Assembly (NCBI GenBank): GCA_021845725.1
Contig: JAJZVL010000012.1
Location: 1-35,634, forward strand
Direction: 5' to 3'
Origin: Actinomycetes bacterium
GTDB lineage: Bacteria > Actinomycetota > Acidimicrobiia > Acidimicrobiales > RAAP-2
DNA length: 35,634 bases
Shown piece by piece: positions 7,954 through 14,500 of this stretch. The number at the start of each line of letters is the position of its first letter. Position 1 is the stretch's first letter. The position numbers and the translations under genes are program-made. The notes under the pieces are model-generated. The model had not been told where the DNA came from, ran no database searches, and saw only the letters and a program-made list of their open reading frames with translations.

Positions 7954-9167
7954 ATGTGGGTTCCGCAATCTGCAGAAGAGCTCGATCGGGCGATCGCCGA
8001 GAGCAGGTTGCCGCATGAGTCAGCGTCCTACGAGTACGAACGAGCCCTTCCTGCCCAAGTCAACAACAAAGACATCGGGATCGACGTTGCCGCGATGTCG
8101 ACGGAGGGCGGGATCATCATCTATGGCATCGACGAAGACCGACAGCGTGACGTTCTCTGCGATGCCGCTGGTGCAAAGGACTGGATCAGCGATGTTGTGA
8201 CCGGGGAGCTGCGTGAGCCGCCGTACTTCGACGTGAAGTTGCTGCCGCTACCGACAGATGCTGAACACGGCTTCGCCGTCGTCGACGTACCAGCTTCTCC
8301 GCGGGCTCCGCACATGGTGGAGGTCAAAGGCGAGTACCGCTACTACGGCCGAGTCCCTGGTGGGAACACGATCTTGACCGAGAGCCAAGTGGCGGCCCTA
8401 TACGAGCGCAGCGAGCGTGAGGTGCATACGGAGCTTGATAAAGCGATCGCTCTTGCGCCGATACCGCCGGCTGCTGAGCGCGGAGATCTACACTTCTCTC
8501 TGCTCACCCGCTTCTGGGTGATCTCGGAATCCGCGAGCGCGTGTTTCCCGACCGCGACCAGGTCGCACTGCACAACGCCGTTTTACAGGCGCAAAACGCC
8601 AACGTGTTCGTCAACCTTGGGATCCCAGTTTCAGCGACATCTTGGGGTAAGGCGCTGGTCGGAGAGAAAAGACTGTCGAAGGGACGGCCATCGTGAATCC
8701 AGGGTTCACACGACCGAATGGCGGAACGGTCGACTGGCTGGTGTCCAGGCTCGAAGTCATGGACACGGGGACCGTGCGCTACTTCCACGCTGCTTTGCCC
8801 TTGCCGGAGGGGCCTGGACGCCCACCAGCTCTCAAGGACACGGCCGTCGCCCAGATCGCTGCGGACTTCATGTGGCTCGCGGGCCGCTCCTACGCCGAAG
8901 GTAGCTATCACGCCGCTGTCAACGTCGCCGTGACGCTGACCGGCATTCTCGGGGCGACCTCAGCTGCATGGAGGACGGTCACGATTTCGCCACTCGCTGG
9001 TCAGCCGCAGTACCCAACTGCGGAGTTCCGGGGGCGGCTTCGCACGGCCGCCGAACAGTTGCTCTCTGAGCGGTGCGACATCGCCCACTCGACGGCTTCT
9101 GGCGGCGTTGCTCCGTGCGATACGCGGGGATGGGTTCCCGGTTCCGCTTCAGCTGAGGTCGGGCTGA
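7954..9167 (+). pseudogene. Frameshifted AlbA_2 (Schlafen-type) DNA-binding domain gene
   Basis: The ATG at 7954 is preceded by AACAGGG. The first ~180 residues form an AlbA_2 domain: LPHESASYEYERAL, then KDIGIDVAAMSTEGGIIIYGIDED, then YYGRVPGGN. After GDLH (near 8494, in a TTCTCTCT run) sensible protein continues one frame back (LSAHPLLGDLGIRERVFPDRDQ). Near an AAAA run at 8667-8670 it shifts again, to TVEGTAIVNPGF and VSRLEVMDTGTVRYFHAAL. A final shift would give LLAALLRAIRGDGFPVPLQL ending at the TGA at 9165. The first two shifts each look like a one-base deletion, so I call one broken gene of about 400 codons. Sequencing or assembly error is the alternative. A GTG at 8693 overlaps the middle-frame stop and could express the C-terminal part separately. 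Confidence 0.65.
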
Positions 9168-9190
9168 GCCCGTCTTTCAGGTGGCGAAGT

Positions 9191-10360
9191 CTACACTGGG
9201 TCCGAACCGTCCACCGTCCGGTGACGATAGATGATCTCGTCAATCTGTGCTGCGTGCTCCTTACGGGCTTCGGTGAGTACGCCGGCAATTCGCTTTTGAC
9301 TGGCCGGGTCCTTGAGAATCCTGCGAAGCAGGCTCAGAGGCAGCCTTTCGGCGAGGCCGGGGATCTTCTCTCGGACCTCGAATAGCAGATCCATGTCGTG
9401 ACGCAGGTGAGGGCTCTTGTCGAAGGACGCGAGGATCGTCCCCAGGTTCGGGGTGAGGTCCGGTCGCTTCTTGCAGCTCAGCCACGCGAGCACCATGTAG
9501 CGCTGACCATCAGGCGTCCCGATGAGATACTCGATCTGCCCACCCCAGGCAGCCATCCCGTATGCCCAGTTGTCCATGGACTTGCGCATGGCGTAGCCGA
9601 GATCAGCCAATCCAGCGGCGAAGCGCCCAACCTCGTCCCGCGCCTCATCGAGCTCGTCGTCGGAACAAGTGCGGATCACTTCGATGAAGCGCCTGGGAGA
9701 GGCAAGTGAGCTGATGTTCTCCATATCCTCGCGCACGTCCCCTTCGAGCCAAGGACCGCCAATGGATCCGACGATGTCCGTACGAGCGCGATCATGGCCG
9801 AGCGCGTGTTCGAGCTCCTTCAACGCTGTGTCGCCGAGGGCGTCCACATGGCCGGAAGCAATGTAAAGGAGGCTCTGGACGACAAAGTCGAAGTCCGCCG
9901 CGCCGGCTCGGCGGCGGACGCGAGCGAAGGGAGCCGGCAGGCGTGCTGCCGTCGATTTGTCAAGCTCGTCGTGAGCATGCTCCGTGAGTTCGCCGTTTGG
10001 CCCCACGAACTTGTCGAGGAGCTGAGCGAGGCGCTCGGCGAAAGCGACGAGCTGGCTTCTAGCAGAAAGGGAGGCGTCAGTGAAACCGTTCCACCACAGG
10101 GCCCACGCGACTTCCTTCAGTTTGCGCTGGGTGAGGTGGAGTTCACATGCCCGGAGAAAGACCGTGGCCGTCCCCGGTGGGTACAAGGTTGCCGTCCCGT
10201 GCACCCCACGACCTACTTGCCTTGGTGCAGGAACCACGCGGTGCCGGTGCCACGCTCTCAGGCGCGCCCGGCTGGCCCCGGCGTAGCCGAGGCCGATTGC
10301 GAGCGCGACGATGTCGTTGGCGTCCTCCCAGAGCTCGTCGGCCTCGTCCTGCCACGTCAC
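9191..10360 (-). CDS. MerR-like helix-turn-helix protein of unknown function
   Basis: A 389-aa protein with the start at GTG 10360; in-frame starts up to 10405 are possible. After a short acidic helix (WQDEADELWEDANDIV) residues ~20-85 read like a MerR-type winged HTH: SRARLRAWHRHRVVPAPR, then YPPGTATVFLRACEL, then RKLKEVAWALWWNGF. The remaining ~300 residues are helical, with a segment FDFVVQSLLYIASGHV and a conserved-looking MDNWAYGMAAWGGQIEYLIGTPDGQRYMVLAWL stretch (shown here in pieces of one region, about 260-320). This is far longer than ordinary MerR regulators, so the C-terminal part is probably an effector or sensor region. The gene is alone on its strand here, convergent with the broken AlbA_2 gene. 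Function is unassigned. Confidence 0.75.
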   Translation of the reverse strand: MTWQDEADELWEDANDIVALAIGLGYAGASRARLRAWHRHRVVPAPRQVGRGVHGTATLYPPGTATVFLRACELHLTQRKLKEVAWALWWNGFTDASLSARSQLVAFAERLAQLLDKFVGPNGELTEHAHDELDKSTAARLPAPFARVRRRAGAADFDFVVQSLLYIASGHVDALGDTALKELEHALGHDRARTDIVGSIGGPWLEGDVREDMENISSLASPRRFIEVIRTCSDDELDEARDEVGRFAAGLADLGYAMRKSMDNWAYGMAAWGGQIEYLIGTPDGQRYMVLAWLSCKKRPDLTPNLGTILASFDKSPHLRHDMDLLFEVREKIPGLAERLPLSLLRRILKDPASQKRIAGVLTEARKEHAAQIDEIIYRHRTVDGSDPV

Positions 10361-10528
10361 GGGCCAACGATACCGAAGGATCGTGACACGTCCTCTGATC
10401 TGCAATTTGTGCCTGGAGCCCGATGCGAAACCGTACAGGAGTGGTGATACTGGCCCCGCCTACTGTTCCCCCAAGTCGCCCGAGGGGGCGATCGCCGGGA
10501 AGTCCCGGAAGTGCAAAGGAGGTGCCTG

Positions 10529-10816
10529 GTGGCAGCCTCGGTCCAAGATCGCGCTACCTGGATGAACCAGGTGCGCACGTGGGTGCAGACGGTCGTCGAT
10601 CGCCAGCGCAGACAGTTTCATGCCGACCTGCGCATGGTCGCCGGCCAGTACCGATTCCCGAAGAACCCCCTGCTCCTGGCGCTGCGCTTCGTCTCGAAGG
10701 AACTCGCTGCCGAGTTCGTGCGATGGGTCATCCGTACCGTGGGTCAGCAAGCTGGCCTCGAACTGTCCAGCGTAGAGGTGGACATCCTTGCCGATGCGGC
10801 GTTAGCGATGCTGTAA
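10529..10816 (+). CDS. Small unrecognised protein with strong ribosome-binding site
   Basis: A 95-aa protein starting at GTG 10529, with AAGGAGG (10516-10522) six bases upstream, one of the best Shine-Dalgarno sequences in the window. The sequence is helical throughout: WMNQVRTWVQTVVDRQRRQF, then FVSKELAAEFVRWVIRTVGQ. It has no long hydrophobic segment and ends in LADAALAML. It lies divergent from the MerR-like gene and convergent with the zinc-ribbon membrane protein gene. No family is recognised. The ribosome-binding site and protein-like composition are the grounds for calling it real. Confidence 0.6.
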   Translation: MAASVQDRATWMNQVRTWVQTVVDRQRRQFHADLRMVAGQYRFPKNPLLLALRFVSKELAAEFVRWVIRTVGQQAGLELSSVEVDILADAALAML

Positions 10817-10899
10817 GTAATGGGTCCCAGGCGGTGCTCCAAACGGTGACGAGTGCGACCCGACGGTTCCGCGGCCGCGTCGGACCCTCTGAACGGCCC

Positions 10900-11334
10900 T
10901 CACTTCCCGCCCGGATACGACCTGTACCACGCGCTCGGCTTCACCACCGTGTCGGCGATCGCCCAGCACCACACGGCGAGCATCGCCATGGTCCCGAGAT
11001 ACGTGACCGGGACGCAGAGCCCCGCGATCGCGATCAGGAGGCCCGCCCAGAACTTCTTGCGGTCTTGCCGGTAGGTGTAGGCCCACGTCCAGAACGAGAG
11101 GAACACCGCGAGGACCACTGCCCGGCGCTTCGAGCGCGGGGCGCAGAACGCCGGCATGCACCACGCACACGCGATCGCCCGGGGCGCGATCGGTGACCCG
11201 CAGCCCGGGCACGCCTGCATCCAGGTGCCGCTCGGGCCCGACGGGACGGTTGCGCCCGGCGGCACGCCGAAGCCGGGCGGGGTCCCGCCACGGCCCGTGC
11301 CGTTCGTGAGTGCGTGCGGATCGTCTCGTGTCAT
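10900..11334 (-). CDS. Zinc-ribbon membrane protein
   Basis: A 144-aa protein starting at ATG 11334, with AAGGAAG just upstream. After a Gly/Pro-rich N-terminus comes a zinc-ribbon-like CPGCGSPIAPRAIACAWC (CxxC...CxxC). Two or three hydrophobic segments follow: AVVLAVFLSFWTWAYTY, then FWAGLLIAIAGLCVPVTYLG, then MAMLAVWCWAIADTVV. The layout resembles small TM2-type or zinc-ribbon membrane proteins of actinobacteria. It follows the mobility operon on the same strand, 38 bases after the BTAD gene, and may be its last gene. The function is unknown; a membrane role in transfer or entry exclusion is conceivable but unsupported. Confidence 0.75.
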   Translation of the reverse strand: MTRDDPHALTNGTGRGGTPPGFGVPPGATVPSGPSGTWMQACPGCGSPIAPRAIACAWCMPAFCAPRSKRRAVVLAVFLSFWTWAYTYRQDRKKFWAGLLIAIAGLCVPVTYLGTMAMLAVWCWAIADTVVKPSAWYRSYPGGK

Positions 11335-11372
11335 CGTGCTTCCTTGTCGGGTTGCTGGGTGGGTGCGAGCCG

Positions 11373-12422
11373 TCACCTCTGGGTGGGGACCGGCTCGCCG
11401 AGCGCGGCCTCGGCTTCCCTCCGCGCGCGGGCGAGCGCGGCCGGTCCGCGGACTTCGGCCAAGGAGAGATGGAGATGCCAGAGCGAGACGTCGTAGGGGG
11501 AGCAACAGAGCCCCTGGCGGACCGACCACGACGCGCGCTCGGTGTCCCCTGCGCCCCGAAAGGCGCTGCACGCGCGCCGCGCGACGTCGGCCACCGCGGC
11601 GTCGATCACCGAGACTAGGAGCTCGGCGTCGACCCAGCGGAACGAACCCTCCGGGACCCCCGAGAAGGGGCGCCCCCGCACGAGGCCGAGCGCCCGCTCG
11701 AGGTCGCCCGACGAAGCGTCGGGCCCGCTCAGGGCCGCAAAGCGCGCCCAGTCGCTCGTGACCCCCTCGGAGATGCGGTAGCCCTCGCGCGTGGCGGGAG
11801 GAAAGAGGTCTCGCCCCACCGCTCGCCGCAGCATCGAGACGTAGGTGTGGAGGGTCTCCTCGGTGATCTCGTCGTCGACCTCCGGGCGCAGCGCCAGACG
11901 GAGCGCCGGCCCGCGCACGGGTCGGTCCCGGTGGAAGACGAGATAGGCGAGGATCTCGGCGAGCTGCGTCGCACGCGCGCCGGGGTCACTCCAGCCGACG
12001 ACCGCGAAGGGGCCCATGACCCGCACCTCCACCCTCGGCTCGTCTACCGGGTCCCGGTCGAAGAGGTCCGGCTGGCTCGCACCGTCGGTCCGCACGCGCA
12101 CGGTCTCCACAACCGGCTCGACGCCCGCCACGGCTTCGGCCGTCTCTGTCGGCGCGACGTCCGTACACGGCTCGCCGTCGCAGGACGAAGGCGCAGCGCC
12201 GGGGGGTACATCGGCCGAGACCACGCGGCGCGAGCGCCCCTTTGGTGCGGCGAAGCGCTCTGCGAGCGACGCCCGGGCGTCTGCGACGAAGACCCAGCGT
12301 CGTGGGACGTCGCCCCGAGCGGTGACGACCGGGCCCCTGAAGGAGGACAGGCGAGCGAGGAGGTCCGAGACCTCGACGGTGATCGGCGCCTCCGCCCCGA
12401 GCACGCGTGCGGCGTCCGGCAC
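11373..12422 (-). CDS. BTAD-domain putative transcriptional regulator (SARP-like)
   Basis: A 349-aa protein. Residues ~131-225 form an OmpR-like winged helix (VEVRVMGPFAVVGW ... AEILAYLVFHRDRPVRGPALRLAL ... TLHTYVSMLRRAVG ... GYRIS). They are followed by a BTAD-type tetratricopeptide-like domain (~225-340) ending LWHLHLSLAEVRG. This pairing is found in SARP-type activators and related actinobacterial proteins. The first ~130 residues are low-complexity linker. The only available start is GTG 12422, without a good ribosome-binding site. Protein-like codons continue upstream in the same frame (RDWRTDEARALLEQL) to the TAG that ends the TPR gene, so this may be the downstream part of a split or fused gene. 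A role in controlling the mobility genes is inferred from position. Confidence 0.75.
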   Translation of the reverse strand: MPDAARVLGAEAPITVEVSDLLARLSSFRGPVVTARGDVPRRWVFVADARASLAERFAAPKGRSRRVVSADVPPGAAPSSCDGEPCTDVAPTETAEAVAGVEPVVETVRVRTDGASQPDLFDRDPVDEPRVEVRVMGPFAVVGWSDPGARATQLAEILAYLVFHRDRPVRGPALRLALRPEVDDEITEETLHTYVSMLRRAVGRDLFPPATREGYRISEGVTSDWARFAALSGPDASSGDLERALGLVRGRPFSGVPEGSFRWVDAELLVSVIDAAVADVARRACSAFRGAGDTERASWSVRQGLCCSPYDVSLWHLHLSLAEVRGPAALARARREAEAALGEPVPTQR

Positions 12423-12470
12423 GAGCTGCTCGAGGAGCGCTCGGGCTTCGTCGGTCCGCCAATCACGCCG

Positions 12471-13064
12471 CTAACAGCAGCGGGCGAGAAGCCGCCGGAT
12501 GCGCAGCGACTGGCCCACGCGCTCGTGATCGAGGTCGGACGCAGGATCCGACCCGGCGAGCAGGACCTCGAGCGCTTCCGTCGCGTCGGCTGGACGCCCC
12601 ATCGAAAGGAGCGTCGCCGCGAGGTTGGTCCGGATGTGCCGGGTGGCCGCAGCCTCCGTGCCGAGGACCCGGGCAGCGTCTCCTGCGGCGCGCCGGTGGA
12701 GATCGAGCGCCCGGTCGTGCTCCCCCGCCATGGCGAGCAGGCATGCCAGGTGATCGCGTGCAGAAATCGTCGTCGGGTGGTCTCCACCGAGGACCGCTTC
12801 GCACTCGGCGACGAGCGCCGTCGCCGCCTCGACGCGGGAGGGGTCGCACACCCCCTCCACCCACAGCGCAGCCAGGGCGTTTCGGAGCGCCAGCGAGACG
12901 GGCGTGCGAGGTCCGGCGAACGCGACGTACTCGGCGACGGCGCCCTCGAGGACGACGACCGCCTCCTCCGCCTTGCCCGCGCGACGGAGCTCGTCGACAC
13001 GGGATAGGAGCGCACGGAGCTCGTCCGGCTCCTCGGCGTGCGCGTGCTCGCTGCGATCCGTCAC
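12471..13064 (-). CDS. Tetratricopeptide-repeat protein in mobility operon
   Basis: A 197-aa helical protein with TPR-like pairs: LRALLSRVDELRRAGKAEEA, then RVEAATALVAECEAVLGGDH, then ARDHLACLLAMAGEHDRAL, then RHIRTNLAATLLSMGRPADA. These resemble the TPR arrays (NPRD-type 'hpdT' repeats) of regulatory proteins. The start GTG at 13064 shares its first G with the TAG stop of the coupling-protein gene, indicating translational coupling. The stop at 12471 is in the same frame as the BTAD gene downstream. A protein-protein interaction or regulatory role is likely. No specific function can be assigned. Confidence 0.75.
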   Translation of the reverse strand: MTDRSEHAHAEEPDELRALLSRVDELRRAGKAEEAVVVLEGAVAEYVAFAGPRTPVSLALRNALAALWVEGVCDPSRVEAATALVAECEAVLGGDHPTTISARDHLACLLAMAGEHDRALDLHRRAAGDAARVLGTEAAATRHIRTNLAATLLSMGRPADATEALEVLLAGSDPASDLDHERVGQSLRIRRLLARCC

Positions 13065-14500
13065 TACGCCGGTGCCTCGGGTTGGGCAAGGTGCGCCGGG
13101 GGGAACGGGCGGAGCTCCTCGGTCCACACCGGAACGGTGCGGCTCCCCGCGAACTGCGACCAGCCCGCGTGCGCCCACCACGGGCGGACGAAGGCCCAGG
13201 AGACCCCTCCGGCGCCCACGTGGAGCGCGGAGCCCGACGGCGCCCCGGCGATCGCGTCGACCGGGAGGCGCGGGCGCCAGGTGAACGACCGCGACCAGCT
13301 CGTCGAAGACGACCGCTGCTTCCATGCGGTCGTCGACCCACGGGTGGTCGTCACGACCGGGACCCGGATCTCGCCGGCCAAGGACGAGACGAGCTCGAGC
13401 GTGCGGTGGTCCCCGATGCCGGGGAAGACGAGCTTGTGGTTGAAGAGGCTGAAGAAGCCCTCCGCCTGCTCCCCCCACCTGCCGCGCGCCTGGGAGAGGT
13501 CCTGGAGGCACGCGAGCGTGACCAGCCCCTGGCCGCCGCCTTCGGCGGCGAGGGAGGGCAGGGACGGGAGGGGGGCGATGTTGGCCACCTCGTCGAGGGC
13601 GAAGACGACGGGGGCAGCGTCGGTGGACCTCGCGAAGACCGCGCGCCGGACGGCTTCGAGGAGACAGACGACCAGCGGTGCGAGCTGCTCCTGGGCCTGG
13701 GCAGGGGCGCAGACGTAGATCGTGTCTGCCGACGCGGCGAACGCCTCGGGCGAGAAGTTGGGCTCCTTCGCCGAGCGGAGGGCTGCTTCGGAGCGGTAGG
13801 CGGCGAGGAGGCCCGAGGCCGTGGAGAAGATCCCCGAGCGCTCACGGTCTTCGGAGGCGCAGACGCCGGCGAGCACGACGCGGGCCATCTCGTGGCCGAG
13901 TGCATCGAGGACGGCTTGCGGTTCGCGGAGGTCCCGGGCGAGCACCCAGCGGCAGACCGTCGCCATGTCGCAGTCCCTGGAGGAAGCGGCGAACAGCAGC
14001 GGTGCGAGCAGGGCTTCTGCGCGCTCGACCCAGTGGGCGGCCTCCGAGAGCTGCGCGGCCGGGCGTGCGGCCGAGGCGAGCGCGTGCGCGGCCGCCACGG
14101 CGCGCTCGAAGCTGTCGCAACCCTCGACGGGCGACCAGCGAAGCGCCGTGACCCCCTCTGGGACATCGGTCTCCCCCGAGGGGTCGAAGAGGAAGACCCT
14201 CCCTTTCATCCAGCGCCAGAACACGCTCTGGGCCATGACGTCGGGTTTGGTCGAGGTGGAGACGACGGCCGCGGGGGCGTCGAGGACGCAGGGGACGACG
14301 ATCGAAGTGGTCTTCCCCGACCGGGGCGGTCCGAGGACGAGGAGGCTGCCCTCGGGTCCGCACCAGGTGCCCCCGAAGCGGTCATCGCCGCAGTAGAGGC
14401 CGAACCAGGGGCGGCCCGGGGTGTTCAGGGGGTAGGGAGGAGGCGGCGCCCAGGACCCCTGGGCCTCGCGTCGGCCGCCGAAGCGCGCGGGGAGCCTCAT
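13064..14500 (-). CDS. VirD4/TraG-type coupling ATPase (T4CP)
   Basis: A 478-aa protein of the type IV coupling-protein family, which delivers relaxase-bound DNA to a secretion channel. Walker A is GPPRSGKTT (residues 57-65) within LLVLGPPRSGKTTSIVVP. Walker B lies in VVFALDEVANIAPLPSL, followed by the TraG-type GLVTLACLQDLSQARGRWG segment. Unlike many VirD4 proteins it has no obvious N-terminal membrane helices, so it may be a soluble, shortened version that relies on a partner for membrane docking. The ATG at 14500 overlaps the relaxase stop as ATGA, so the two are translationally coupled. Together with MobF it gives the element its own DNA-processing and coupling functions. Confidence 0.88.
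   Translation of the reverse strand: MRLPARFGGRREAQGSWAPPPPYPLNTPGRPWFGLYCGDDRFGGTWCGPEGSLLVLGPPRSGKTTSIVVPCVLDAPAAVVSTSTKPDVMAQSVFWRWMKGRVFLFDPSGETDVPEGVTALRWSPVEGCDSFERAVAAAHALASAARPAAQLSEAAHWVERAEALLAPLLFAASSRDCDMATVCRWVLARDLREPQAVLDALGHEMARVVLAGVCASEDRERSGIFSTASGLLAAYRSEAALRSAKEPNFSPEAFAASADTIYVCAPAQAQEQLAPLVVCLLEAVRRAVFARSTDAAPVVFALDEVANIAPLPSLPSLAAEGGGQGLVTLACLQDLSQARGRWGEQAEGFFSLFNHKLVFPGIGDHRTLELVSSLAGEIRVPVVTTTRGSTTAWKQRSSSTSWSRSFTWRPRLPVDAIAGAPSGSALHVGAGGVSWAFVRPWWAHAGWSQFAGSRTVPVWTEELRPFPPAHLAQPEAPA

Noticed and set aside
8693..9385. A separate 230-aa protein starting at GTG 8693
   Set aside because: Its first part reads as a continuation of the AlbA_2 protein after a frameshift. 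Its last ~65 codons are antisense to the MerR-like gene. I treat it as part of the broken gene.
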